A stretch of DNA of 64,000 nt from Leeuwenhoekiella aestuarii (GCF_004104055.1 NZ_QOVJ01000003.1:124001-188000); one strand, 5' to 3'. Shown: positions 54,070-63,451, counted from the first letter of the stretch. Notes: generated by a model not told the origin, from the letters alone. Made by a program: numbers and translations.

Positions 54070-54366
54070 TCATTTTAAAAATTTCCTCAAATCTCTATTC
54101 CCATGTAGGACTCTAACAATCCTTAAATGATTTTTTAGAATTCGATAAAAAATGATGTGAGAGGCGTAGGGGAGGCTGTATAGTCCATCTTTAATTTCAT
54201 TACGTTGTTTACCTATTTCAGGATTACTTAAAAGAAGCTCCAAGTGAGAACGCATTTCTAGTAAATAATTTAGGGCTTGATTTTCTCCAAATTTGTGAAC
54301 CCCAAACTCATAAATAGCGTCAATATCTTCCTGGGTCTTTTTAGATAAGGTAAAGTGATTCATCAC
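54070..54366 (-). CDS. ParE/RelE-family toxin
   Basis: A 98-residue protein with the ParE fold: a start helix FTLSKKTQEDIDAIYEFGVHKFGENQALNYLLEMRSHLELLLSNPEIGKQR, then GLYSLPYASHIIFYRILKNHLRIVRVLHGNRDLRKFL. ParE toxins act on DNA gyrase; RelE-type ones cut mRNA on the ribosome. The end (RIVRVLHGNRD) is the common ParE-like signature. It begins inside the last codons of the antitoxin gene (4-base overlap), the usual toxin-antitoxin layout. It sits just upstream of the HsdM operon. Confidence 0.93.
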   Translation of the reverse strand: MMNHFTLSKKTQEDIDAIYEFGVHKFGENQALNYLLEMRSHLELLLSNPEIGKQRNEIKDGLYSLPYASHIIFYRILKNHLRIVRVLHGNRDLRKFLK

Positions 54367-54587
54367 GATTTTTTCTTGGATGCAAGAATTTGATCCATTG
54401 TCATCGAACTATCCGGACCATCCCAGCCTAATTCAATTTCCTTTCTTAAATCTTGTATTACCTTTTCGCGATAGATGCCGTGAAGTCTTAAGGCATCTCT
54501 TATGACTTCGCTGTTATTTTGATATTCTCCAGAAGCGACTTGCTTAGCGATATACTCTTCCTGTTTTTTAGTGAAACTAATATTCAT
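54363..54587 (-). CDS. ParD-family antitoxin (ribbon-helix-helix)
   Basis: A 74-residue antitoxin. The N-terminal ISFTKKQEEYIAKQVASGEYQNNSEVIRDALRLHGIY is the ribbon-helix-helix DNA-binding and dimerisation pattern of ParD; the acidic C-terminal half (KEIELGWDGPDSSMTMDQIL) wraps and blocks the toxin. It overlaps the toxin gene by 4 bases. Directly upstream is a perfect 13-bp inverted repeat that is probably its operator, so the pair should be autorepressed. Confidence 0.93.
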   Translation of the reverse strand: MNISFTKKQEEYIAKQVASGEYQNNSEVIRDALRLHGIYREKVIQDLRKEIELGWDGPDSSMTMDQILASKKKS

Positions 54588-54592
54588 AACAA

Positions 54593-54621
54593 ATTATCTA
54601 TATTTGATAAATATAGATAAT
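54593..54621 (-). promoter_or_regulatory. ParD operator: perfect 13-bp inverted repeat
   Basis: ATTATCTATATTT (54593-54605) and its exact inverted copy AAATATAGATAAT (54609-54621) are separated by GAT. The repeat starts 6 bases before the antitoxin ATG and so covers the promoter, as expected for a ribbon-helix-helix autorepressor. Confidence 0.8.
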
Positions 54622-54771
54622 ATAAATAAAAAGTAAAGCTTTCCTAAGGTTTTTTGCGATCGAGCCAAAGTGCATTTCCCAAATATCAACATATTAAAGG
54701 GTAATATTTCAGATTATGTTATTTGAATGAATACGAGTCTTTAAATATGCTAGCCTTGGAAACTTGAAAAT

Positions 54772-55856
54772 TTATGATTTTTCCAAAATAGCCATTAACT
54801 TATGATTGAGATATAATTTTTCCTTACCTACCTTTTCCGAAGTTAAAAACCCTGCTTCTTCTAAAGCCATTAGATAATTACCAACTGTTTTTGGTGTACC
54901 TAATTTCTCATCAATTAAGAATTGACGTTTTGTGTAGGGCAATCTGAATACTATTTCCACTAGTTCTTTTGTGTAGACATTGGGTAAGGTCTCTTTAATT
55001 TCAGTTGTCATCTGCTGCATCAAATCAGTTACGTCTTTTAGACGTTGTAAACCTTTATTTGCTGTAAATTCTACCATTTCAAGCATATAGAGTATCCAAG
55101 ATTCCCAATCATTATTTTCGGTAACATCACGTAGTTTCCTGTAATAATCTGCCTTATTCTTAATAATATACTCGCTCAAATAAATAGCAGGCATATCTAA
55201 TAACTTTTCAAGTTTTAAATACAGTAATAACAGAATACGGCCTGTTCTCCCATTACCATCACTAAACGGATGTATTGCTTCAAATTGGTAATGCATTAGC
55301 GCCATTTTAATCAACGGGTCCAGATTATCTTCTCCATTGATGAAGGTTTCTAAATTTGCTAGTTTCTCTCTTATAACTTCTTCTCCTGCCGGTGGAGAAT
55401 AAATTATTTCTCCTTTACTGCTTTTTAGAGCAGTTCCTGGTGTCTTTCGAATACCTGCTGTATTTTTTTTAATACGTTGTACTATTTCAATGCATAGATT
55501 AGTACTAATACATGGACGTTCTTTTAGGTCTAACAAACTCTTCCAAAGTGCTTCTTTGTAACTGATAACCTCTTTAGTTGCCGGGTTTCCAAGCTTTTAT
55601 CAGCAACTATAGATTTATAGAGATCATCATTAGTTGTTACAATATTTTCAATTTCAGAACTAGCTTTTGCTTCTTGTAAATGAATGGTATCTAAAAATAA
55701 TGTAGGATTGGGCAAGTTAGTGAGCATACCATTTAGCCGAGCTAATGCTCTACTGGCATCGATAGTCTTTCGCAATACTTTTACCGTTTCCAAATTGATT
55801 TTTGAAGGTAGAAGAGGAAGCTCGTTATAGGGTGCATCTCGATTAAATGCTGTCAT
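54772..55856 (-). pseudogene. Fic-family AMP transferase gene broken by a one-base deletion
   Basis: Two frames together give a full Fic protein of the SoFic type. The first part (55856 to about 55590) carries the inhibitory motif SSEIEN (residues 66-71, pattern S/TxxxEG/N). After the run corresponding to plus-strand GTTTCC at 55585-55590 it goes out of frame and stops at 55530. Removing the shift, the reading continues ATKEVISYKEALWKSLLDLKERPCISTNLCIEIV and on to the active motif HPFSDGNGRTGR (plus-strand about 55240-55276) and a C-terminal winged helix. One G is missing from a GGG run on the coding strand. The start of the second frame is a TTG, not a true start. The enzyme is probably lost, unless it is a sequencing error. 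Confidence 0.88.
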
Positions 55857-55883
55857 TTGAACAGGAGTACTGGTTACGTGCGT

Positions 55884-55949
55884 CGCGTTAACGCGCGTAA
55901 ATATATTGAAAAATTACCCTTGTTTAATATTTAGGGGTAATGATTACCC
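55884..55949. promoter_or_regulatory. Palindromes upstream of the Fic gene
   Basis: CGCGTTAACGCG is a perfect 12-bp palindrome at 55884-55895. Further out, GGGTAAT-G-ATTACCC at 55935-55949 is a perfect odd palindrome, and a lone ATTACCC half-site lies at 55913-55919. These look like operators, perhaps for the winged-helix end of the Fic protein or another regulator. Confidence 0.5.
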
Positions 55950-56001
55950 TCGTGCTGTTACATTATATTAGCATAACGTATTTTTTAGTTTCAACATAAA
56001 A

Positions 56002-58038
56002 TTATTGTTGAGGCAATTCCAGTTCTTCGCCCCAAATATATTTCGCAAACCAGTTCCAATTGTGCCACATTGCTGCTAATTTTTCTTTTGGCTTATTGAT
56101 ACCGTGACCAAAACCTTTGTAAATAATTAATTCAGATTCAACGCCTACATCCTTTAAGCCTTGAGAAAGTTCGTATGCATTAGCTATAGGTACTCTCGTG
56201 TCAAATTCCCCATGTTGAATAAGGGTAGGGGTAGATGCATTTTCAATGTTAGTAATGGGAGAGGTTTTCTCGTAGATCTCTCTATTAGACCAAGGGGTTG
56301 CCTTTAAATACTGACGCGTAAATGGATGAACGTCTGTACTTACGTAATACGTCATCCAATCTGAAATGCCGGCACCTACTGAAATAGCTTTAAATCTATC
56401 TGAGTTGGTTGCTAAAAAGGCAGAAATATACCCTCCCTGACTCCAGCCCATACATCCAATACTATCGGCTTCAATTACCCCTTTGCTCTCTAAATACGCA
56501 ACTCCAGAAAGAACATCCCAAGAATCTCCAACCCCAAGGTTTTTTACATTTAATGCTCTAAACGTTTCCCCATACCCAGCAGAACCTCTATAGTTAGGTC
56601 TTAATATCAGAGCTCCTTTATTGAGCCATTGTAACCTGGGGTATACGTAGGAGGCTGTTGCTTCTGGATATGAAATTCCAGTCGGTCCGCCATGTATAAT
56701 TACCATCAACGGATATTTTTTTTTAGGATCGTAGTCCTTTGGTTTATCAAGGATACCTTCTATGAGCGTTCCATCATTACTTTCCCACGTTATTACCTCA
56801 CTATCTGCAGTTGACCAGTTTTCAATCTGTTTTGAAAATGTTGTTATACTTTCCGTTTTCTCTATTGGGTAATCAGCAGCGTAAATCTCGGCCAGATCAG
56901 CGTCATTCACCCCTGTAAATGCTAATTTCTGACCATTTTTTGAAAATGAATAATCCCTTATTCTTTCTGGTAGATTACCCAAAACTTCAGCCTTACCATT
57001 TTCAGGATTAATGTGTAGTAATCTATTTTTTGTTTTTAGCCAGGCATTAGCAAAAATTCCATTTTTATTCCAAGATAACTTGTTTAAGTTTTCGTCAAAG
57101 TCTATTGCTAACTGCTTTTTATTAGCGCCATCGATATCGATTCTAAAAAGTTTGATGTTAGAATAATAATAAGACGTTGTGTCGCTTAAAACAGTTTGAT
57201 AAAGAATAGCTTTTCCACTTGGGGACCAACAGGCCAAACCATCATAGCTTTTATTGCTTACTAGGGTTTTATAGGTTTTTGAATCAAGATCATAAATAGA
57301 AATATCAGAATGTATATCACTATTAATAAGGGCATCAGGTTGATGGTCAAAAGCAATTTTACTACCGTCTGGTGACCATTTAAAACTATTGATAGAAAAA
57401 GAAGCTTTGTCTAATAGCTTCTTTGATTCTAGGCTTTTTAGGTAGGTAGAATCATTGATTTGATTCGGTAAAAGTGTTTGATTCAACGCTTCTGGTTTAA
57501 AATCAATAACCCAAATTTCGTTGTTAGCGTACTCTTTATCTTCTACCTCAAAGCTTCCATATTTATCTGCTCTTTTTTCTTTTTCTTTGGAATTATCTTT
57601 TGGTTGCAGGAAACCGATTTGCTTACTGTCTGGTGACCATTCAAAATCAGAAATATTACTTTTAGTATTGGTTACCTGAAAGGATTCTCCGCCTGCTAAA
57701 CGAATAGCGTGAATTTGGTTATTTTCCCCTCTTGTAGATAAAAAAGCAATCCATTCCCCATCAGGAGACCATTTAGGATTACTACTACTTTCTTTTGTAT
57801 TGGTCAGTTGAAATGGTGGATTACCATTTTTTGATATCCATAGTTCGGTATCATACCTGTTCTCATTCCAATCCACATTTTGTAATTGAAATACGACGTT
57901 TTTTCCGTCAGGAGAAATAACTGCGTTGGAAGCAGCTTTTAAGGAAAGTACCTCTTCAAAAGAAGGATTCTTTAGTTGTTGTGCTATAGTATTATTTATA
58001 CCTAATAGGACAATGATAAATAAGAGTATTCTTTTCAT
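56002..58038 (-). CDS. S9 family prolyl-oligopeptidase-like secreted peptidase
   Basis: A 678-residue exported protein (signal MKRILLFIIVLLGINNTIAQ). The first 400 residues are a TolB-like beta-propeller (VISPDGKNVVFQL, PKWSPDGEWIAFLS, EWSPDSKQIGFL, KWSPDGSKIAFD repeats). The hydrolase domain has VIIHGGPTG, the nucleophile GWSQGGYISAF, the Asp in HGEFDTRVP and the His in YKGFGHGINKP. It is an acylaminoacyl-peptidase or dipeptidyl-peptidase-like enzyme working outside the cytoplasm. It has a different nucleophile region from the first S9 enzyme (GESYGG), so the two are not recent copies. Confidence 0.94.
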   Translation of the reverse strand: MKRILLFIIVLLGINNTIAQQLKNPSFEEVLSLKAASNAVISPDGKNVVFQLQNVDWNENRYDTELWISKNGNPPFQLTNTKESSSNPKWSPDGEWIAFLSTRGENNQIHAIRLAGGESFQVTNTKSNISDFEWSPDSKQIGFLQPKDNSKEKEKRADKYGSFEVEDKEYANNEIWVIDFKPEALNQTLLPNQINDSTYLKSLESKKLLDKASFSINSFKWSPDGSKIAFDHQPDALINSDIHSDISIYDLDSKTYKTLVSNKSYDGLACWSPSGKAILYQTVLSDTTSYYYSNIKLFRIDIDGANKKQLAIDFDENLNKLSWNKNGIFANAWLKTKNRLLHINPENGKAEVLGNLPERIRDYSFSKNGQKLAFTGVNDADLAEIYAADYPIEKTESITTFSKQIENWSTADSEVITWESNDGTLIEGILDKPKDYDPKKKYPLMVIIHGGPTGISYPEATASYVYPRLQWLNKGALILRPNYRGSAGYGETFRALNVKNLGVGDSWDVLSGVAYLESKGVIEADSIGCMGWSQGGYISAFLATNSDRFKAISVGAGISDWMTYYVSTDVHPFTRQYLKATPWSNREIYEKTSPITNIENASTPTLIQHGEFDTRVPIANAYELSQGLKDVGVESELIIYKGFGHGINKPKEKLAAMWHNWNWFAKYIWGEELELPQQ

Positions 58039-58331
58039 AAAATTTTATGAGTTCGATTGAGATTGAATATTAATTGATTGCACTTTATTCATCAAAAATA
58101 GGTGATGGAAGATACCAATTCATACTAATTCCTAATGAAAGTCTTTAAGCAATGCAATTAAAACTTTCACACACCAACCATTTTATTATAGAAACTATGA
58201 AGCAAATTAAATGCGTTAGCTTAGATAATCATCAACCGCATCTAAAAAGGATTTTTGCAAATTCTTCTCGCAAAAAAGGACTTATGATGCATTTGCACCA
58301 TATGGGGAGCTGATATGGTTTAAAGGAAAGA

Positions 58332-59747
58332 TTACTTTCCGATACAAAAATTAGCAAAAATGTTACCCAACAGTTCGTCGTTAGTTACCTGCCCGGTGAT
58401 CTCACCAAAGTGATATAAAGCCTCGCGAATGTCTATGGCGAGTAGGTCACCGCTTAGTCCGGCATCAATACCCAGTTGTACTTTTTCTATTTCTTCCAGA
58501 GCTTTGAGCAGCGAATCGTAGTGACGCGAATTGGTCACCAGGGTTTCATTGTTGCGAAGCGCACCCGTATTTACAAATTGCAGGAGTTGCTCTTTAAGTT
58601 CGTCTACACCCGTACCGGTTTTGGCCGAAATGAGTAAAACGGTAGATTTTGAATCCTCAGGTATCAGTTCAGAAAGTTGGTTGTAGATGGTCTGCTGTTG
58701 TTCTGTATTGAGGTGATCCATTTTATTAGCGACCAGAACCAGAGGCTTATCCGGAAAACGGTTTCGTATTTTCTGAATTTCAAGACTAAAAAGTTCGGGT
58801 TGAGATTTAAATTTATCGGCGTTGATTAGATACAATACGACTTGTGCCTGACTGATTTTTTCAAAGGTCTTTTTGATGCCCAGCCCTTCGATGACATCCA
58901 CGGTTTCTCGTATTCCTGCGGTATCTATAAATCTAAAACCAATACCACCAATAGCGATTTCATCTTCTATAGTATCACGCGTGGTACCTGCGATATCGCT
59001 TACAATCGCACGTTCTTCGTTAAGCAAGGCATTGAGTAAGGTAGATTTTCCCACATTAGGTTCGCCTACAATCGCTACGGGGATTCCGTTTTTAATGACG
59101 TTTCCGGTAGCAAACGAATCGATAAGTCGCTTGAGTACGCGGGTAATTTTAGAAATAAGATTCTGAAATTCTTCCCGGTTAGCGAACTCCACATCTTCTT
59201 CAGCAAAGTCGAGCTCGAGTTCGATCAGCGAAGCAAAGTTGAGCAACTCCTGACGCAGTTGAGCAATTTCGTTAGAAAACCCACCCCGCATTTGTTGCAT
59301 AGCGATCTGATGAGAGCCGGCATTGTCACTGGCAATAAGGTCTGCCACGGCTTCCGCCTGACTCAAGTCCATCTTCCCGTTGATAAATGCACGCAAGGTG
59401 AATTCGCCAGCCTTTGCAGCACGGCAACCTTTTCTAAACAGCACTTGTAAAATTTCCTGTTGTATATACGAACTTCCGTGGCACGAGATCTCTACTGTAG
59501 GTTCCCCCGTGTACGAACGTTTTCCTTTAAAGATTGAAACCAAAGCTTCATCAATAATACGCTTGCCGTCTACAATATTCCCCAGATGAAGGGTGTGAGA
59601 TTCCTGATCCTTAAGAATCTTTCCGTTTTTGGCTTTAAAAACAGAGGAGACCACGTCTAAAGCGTTGGCTCCTGAAACGCGTATTACAGCAATTGCTCCG
59701 GCTCCGGGAGCAGTGGCTAGTGCAGCGATGGTATCTTGAATGTGCAT
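58332..59747 (-). CDS. mnmE: tRNA uridine-5-carboxymethylaminomethyl modification GTPase
   Basis: A 471-residue MnmE (TrmE). The N-terminal folate-binding domain opens with DTIAALATAPGAGAIAVIRVSG; the G domain has G1 GEPNVGKS near residue 228, G3 DTAG (FIDTAGIRET) and G4 NKMD; the C-terminal CIGK is the invariant catalytic Cys motif. With MnmG it modifies the wobble uridine of certain tRNAs. A -7 motif lies six bases before the ATG, so the mRNA is probably leaderless. It is a house-keeping gene marking return to the core chromosome after the island. Confidence 0.97.
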   Translation of the reverse strand: MHIQDTIAALATAPGAGAIAVIRVSGANALDVVSSVFKAKNGKILKDQESHTLHLGNIVDGKRIIDEALVSIFKGKRSYTGEPTVEISCHGSSYIQQEILQVLFRKGCRAAKAGEFTLRAFINGKMDLSQAEAVADLIASDNAGSHQIAMQQMRGGFSNEIAQLRQELLNFASLIELELDFAEEDVEFANREEFQNLISKITRVLKRLIDSFATGNVIKNGIPVAIVGEPNVGKSTLLNALLNEERAIVSDIAGTTRDTIEDEIAIGGIGFRFIDTAGIRETVDVIEGLGIKKTFEKISQAQVVLYLINADKFKSQPELFSLEIQKIRNRFPDKPLVLVANKMDHLNTEQQQTIYNQLSELIPEDSKSTVLLISAKTGTGVDELKEQLLQFVNTGALRNNETLVTNSRHYDSLLKALEEIEKVQLGIDAGLSGDLLAIDIREALYHFGEITGQVTNDELLGNIFANFCIGK

Positions 59748-59752
59748 AGCCG

Positions 59753-59760
59753 CAAAATTA
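59753..59760 (-). promoter_or_regulatory. -7 promoter motif for mnmE
   Basis: Minus-strand TAATTTTG matches TAnnTTTG and ends about 5 bases before the mnmE ATG, implying a leaderless transcript. Confidence 0.45.
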
Positions 59761-59787
59761 CAAAATATTGCATTGAAGAGCGCTTAT

Positions 59788-59824
59788 AAAAAATCCCCGG
59801 ACAAATACATGTACCGGGGATTTT
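59788..59824 (-). terminator. Terminator after the repeat-protein gene
   Basis: AAAATCCCCGG (59790-59800) pairs with CCGGGGATTTT (59814-59824). On the minus strand the stem is followed by T residues (plus-strand A-run at 59787-59793). Confidence 0.85.
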
Positions 59825-59883
59825 CAACTAACTAACCAACCAAAAAATCAAACTATAACTCGTTAATCAGACGAGTCTTATCA

Positions 59884-60435
59884 TTACGATCTGCGACTGC
59901 GATCCCCATACACGGTATGGATCTGCACCGCTTCTTTTTTATATTTTTTTCCTTTATAAATGCTTCCGGTCTGCTTATAGATGCGACCGCTACGGTCGTA
60001 GTGTATCTTTAAATTTCCTACTTTATCTAAAACACCTTTTTTATAGTTTACAGGAATGTCACCTATTCGGTTCACCTGTCCGTTGTGTAAATACCCTATG
60101 GTAATACCGCCTATTTGTGCTACCTGTCCATTTTGGTAATATTTCACATAACCTCTGCGATAATTAGCACCTGTACCATATACATCTCTGGGGTTATAAT
60201 ATACTGGACGTACATGATTTCCATTGAGGCGTATAGATGCTGGTGTTGCATTAAAATCAAGAGTTCCATCCGGGTAGATCAAAAACTCAATACCCTGTTC
60301 AATAAAAACCACAGGCTGCATGTAGGTACGCACGCTATTGCTTGTATTTTGCTCAGCCGTTGTGATGTGTTCTGATGCCTGCGCAGTAGCTCCAATTAGG
60401 AAACTTGCTGCTACTAAAAATAAAGTGCGTTTCAT
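59884..60435 (-). CDS. Secreted protein with 16-residue YxxGQVxxIG-type repeats
   Basis: A 183-residue exported protein (signal MKRTLFLVAASFLIGATAQAS). The middle has four similar units of about 16 residues: YYQNGQVAQIGGITIG, YLHNGQVNRIGDIPVN, YKKGVLDKVGNLKIH and YDRSGRIYKQTGSIYK. Such strand-turn-strand units suggest a beta-solenoid or MORN-like surface. The end is basic. It is a recurrent type in Flavobacteriaceae, but no function is known to me. It is monocistronic with its own terminator. Confidence 0.8.
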   Translation of the reverse strand: MKRTLFLVAASFLIGATAQASEHITTAEQNTSNSVRTYMQPVVFIEQGIEFLIYPDGTLDFNATPASIRLNGNHVRPVYYNPRDVYGTGANYRRGYVKYYQNGQVAQIGGITIGYLHNGQVNRIGDIPVNYKKGVLDKVGNLKIHYDRSGRIYKQTGSIYKGKKYKKEAVQIHTVYGDRSRRS

Positions 60436-60608
60436 GGTCTTAAAGTTTATAGATCAGGACTTAATAGCTGTTCTAATCTGATTACGCTTAATACAATTCA
60501 AACCGCGTGCCAAAAATTAAAATGAAGTTTAAATTGCTTAGTTTGAAGATTGTGTTTTGTTATTAAAACACTGTTTTTAAGTATTTTGTATTGTTTGGTT
60601 CTTGGTCG

Positions 60609-60643
60609 AAAAAAAAGTGCGAATTGTAAAAATTCGCACTTTT
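60609..60643 (-). terminator. Terminator after uvrA
   Basis: A perfect 13-bp stem (AAAAGTGCGAATT with AATTCGCACTTTT, loop GTAAA). On the minus strand it continues into a T-run (plus-strand A-run 60609-60616). Confidence 0.9.
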
Positions 60644-60667
60644 GAATCCTAGTTATAGGAGTAAGAA

Positions 60668-63451
60668 TTATAGTTTCTCTTTCAAATACGCTGCGGTATA
60701 GGAATTTTTAGTTTTAGCAACCTCTTCCGGAGTACCGGAAGCAATTAGATGTCCGCCGTTCTCGCCACCTTCAAGCCCCAGATCGATCACGTGATCTGCG
60801 CATTTGATCAGATCCAGATTGTGTTCTACTACTAATATAGCATGTCCTTTTTTAATCAATGCCTGAAAGGAAGTAAGCAATTTCTGAATATCATGAAAAT
60901 GCAAACCGGTTGTTGGTTCGTCAAAGATGAACAGGTTTTTTTCTTTGGTGGTACCTTTTACTAAAAATGAGGCCAGTTTAATACGCTGCGCCTCCCCGCC
61001 CGAAAGGGTAGATGAGCTTTGTCCCAGCGTTACGTAACCCAGACCAACATCCTGAAGCGGTTTGAGCTTGCGCGTAATTTTATCTTGCTTATGCTCTTTA
61101 AAGAATGTTATCGCATCATCAATGGTCAGGTTGAGCAAGTCGTCTATATTCTTACCTTCAAAAGTGACTTCGAGTACTTCTTTTTTAAAGCGTTTTCCTT
61201 TACAGACTTCACACTCTAAATGTACATCGGCCATAAACTGCATTTCGATCGTTACTTCGCCTTCACCTTTACAGTTCTCACAACGTCCGCCATCTACATT
61301 AAACGAGAAATGCTTGGTCTGAAAATTACGGATTTTACTCAGTTTCTGACCTGCATATAAAGATCGGATATCGTCATAAGCTTTTATATACGTTACCGGG
61401 TTAGAGCGTGAAGAACGCCCTATAGGATTCTGATCTACAAACTCTATATGATTGATGTTATCGTATTTGCCTTCGATGCCGGTCATTTGTCCCACTTTCT
61501 CTCCGTACCCACCCGTCGCTTTAAGCATAGCAGGGTATAAGAGTTTTTTAACCAGCGTACTTTTACCGCTTCCGGAAACTCCGGTCACGGCAACAAAAAC
61601 CCCCAATGGAAAACGGACATCTATATTCTTCAGATTATTCTCGCGGGCACCGATGATATCTACATAATATTTAGAAGTTCGGCGGGTCTCGGGGACTTTG
61701 ATCTCCAGTTCCCCGTTGAGGTATTTCGCAGTAAGCGAATCACTTTTAAGGATCTCGTCGTATGTGCCTACAGCGACCACATCACCTCCAAAGGTTCCGG
61801 CTTCCGGACCAATATCAATGATCTCATCGGCAGCTTTCATAATGTCTTCATCGTGTTCTACCACGATCACCGTATTCCCCAGATCACGAAGATTTTTAAG
61901 CACCTCAATCAGCCGCTCGGTATCTTTAGGATGCAGACCTATACTGGGTTCGTCTAAGATATACATAGATCCTACCAGACTACTTCCTAAAGAAGTTGCC
62001 AGATTGATACGCTGCGATTCTCCCCCGGAAAGGGTGTTGGATTTTCGGTTTAACGTGAGGTAATTCAACCCCACTTTTGAAAGAAACTCTAATCTGCTTT
62101 CAATCTCGGTCAACAGACGTTTTGCTATTTTGGTATCGTGTTCGCTCAGCTCTAACTGTTTGAAGAAGTCTGCTACTTTATCAAGCGGTAAACCTACCAG
62201 ATCTGTGATCGTGGCGCCTCCAATCTTAACGTAATTGGCTTCTTTCCGCAGGCGTTTGCCCCCACAGGTTTTACAACGGGTTTTTCCGCGATAGCGCGAA
62301 AGCATTACCCGATTCTGAATCTTATAAGCTTTTGATTCTAAAAATTCGAAGAATGAATGTAAGCCTTCAAAGTGTTTGTTTCCGTTCCAGATCAAATCTT
62401 TTTGATCATTAGAAAGTTCGAAATACGGTTTATGTATCGGGAAATCAAATTTATACGCGTTATTCACGAGTTGGTCTCTATAATAACTCATACTATCCCC
62501 ACGCCACGGAAAAATCGCATTTTCATAAACTGAAAGTGCCGTATTGGGGATTACCAGATCTTCATCGATACCTATAACATCACCATACCCCTCACAAGTA
62601 GGACAAGCCCCATACGGATTGTTAAAACTGAATAGGTGCACATTAGGTTCGAGAAAACTCATCCCGTCTAACTCAAAACTGTTGCTGAAATGCCGTTGTT
62701 TATGCGTAGTAAGGTCCTCTATAAAAGCTTCGCCTTTACCTTCAAAAAATGCCGTTTGTACGGCATCTGCCAGCCGGTTGTAAAAGTCTTCATCCTCTTT
62801 TTTAATGATTCGGTCAACAACCAAAAAGAGTGTATCTGTTTTTTGGATGCTTCCGGCTTCTTCAATACGCACCACCTTGTCGTTAACTTTAATGCGTGCA
62901 TACCCTTGTTGCTGCAGGATATTGAGTTTTTCTTCAACCTTTCGCCCTTCTTCAACAATAAATGGAGCCAACAATAACAATTTACTGCGCTCTTCAAAAG
63001 CACGTACATATTCAACAATATCCGTGACAGTATCTTTTTTGACTTCGTCTCCAGAACTAGGAGAGTAGGTCTTCCCGATGCGTGCAAAAAGTAATTTGAG
63101 ATAGTCATAAATCTCAGTAGAAGTTCCCACGGTCGAACGCGGGTTGGTACTGTTAACCTTTTGCTCAATAGCGATAGCAGGGGCAATACCTTTTATATAG
63201 TCAACCTTGGGTTTGTTTAAACGCCCTAAAAACTGGCGGGCATACGAAGACAAACTCTCCACATAGCGGCGTTGTCCTTCGGCATAAAGTGTATCAAATG
63301 CAAGGCTAGACTTACCTGAACCCGATAAACCGGTAATTACAACCAGTTTATTACGGGGGATTATGGTATTTATATTTTTTAAGTTGTGAAGCTTAGCCCC
63401 TTTAATGATGATATTCTGTTTAGGGTCCGCTTTAGAAACGTCAATGATCAT
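60668..63451 (-). CDS. uvrA: Excinuclease ABC subunit A
   Basis: A 927-residue UvrA. Two ABC modules are visible: Walker A GLSGSGKSS near residue 43 and GVSGSGKST near 620, signatures LSGGESQRINLA and LSGGEAQRIKLA, Walker B ILDEPSIGLH and IFDEPTTGLH. Zinc-finger Cys pairs are in CPTCEGYG, CKTCGGKR and CENCKGEGE...CEVCKGKR. It finds bulky DNA lesions and loads UvrB in nucleotide excision repair. It is a core gene. A -7 motif lies 20 bases before the ATG. Confidence 0.98.
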   Translation of the reverse strand: MIIDVSKADPKQNIIIKGAKLHNLKNINTIIPRNKLVVITGLSGSGKSSLAFDTLYAEGQRRYVESLSSYARQFLGRLNKPKVDYIKGIAPAIAIEQKVNSTNPRSTVGTSTEIYDYLKLLFARIGKTYSPSSGDEVKKDTVTDIVEYVRAFEERSKLLLLAPFIVEEGRKVEEKLNILQQQGYARIKVNDKVVRIEEAGSIQKTDTLFLVVDRIIKKEDEDFYNRLADAVQTAFFEGKGEAFIEDLTTHKQRHFSNSFELDGMSFLEPNVHLFSFNNPYGACPTCEGYGDVIGIDEDLVIPNTALSVYENAIFPWRGDSMSYYRDQLVNNAYKFDFPIHKPYFELSNDQKDLIWNGNKHFEGLHSFFEFLESKAYKIQNRVMLSRYRGKTRCKTCGGKRLRKEANYVKIGGATITDLVGLPLDKVADFFKQLELSEHDTKIAKRLLTEIESRLEFLSKVGLNYLTLNRKSNTLSGGESQRINLATSLGSSLVGSMYILDEPSIGLHPKDTERLIEVLKNLRDLGNTVIVVEHDEDIMKAADEIIDIGPEAGTFGGDVVAVGTYDEILKSDSLTAKYLNGELEIKVPETRRTSKYYVDIIGARENNLKNIDVRFPLGVFVAVTGVSGSGKSTLVKKLLYPAMLKATGGYGEKVGQMTGIEGKYDNINHIEFVDQNPIGRSSRSNPVTYIKAYDDIRSLYAGQKLSKIRNFQTKHFSFNVDGGRCENCKGEGEVTIEMQFMADVHLECEVCKGKRFKKEVLEVTFEGKNIDDLLNLTIDDAITFFKEHKQDKITRKLKPLQDVGLGYVTLGQSSSTLSGGEAQRIKLASFLVKGTTKEKNLFIFDEPTTGLHFHDIQKLLTSFQALIKKGHAILVVEHNLDLIKCADHVIDLGLEGGENGGHLIASGTPEEVAKTKNSYTAAYLKEKL

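Noticed and set aside
47369-56001. Search for an HsdR subunit near hsdMS
   Set aside because: No frame with helicase motifs and a PD-(D/E)XK nuclease was found on either strand.
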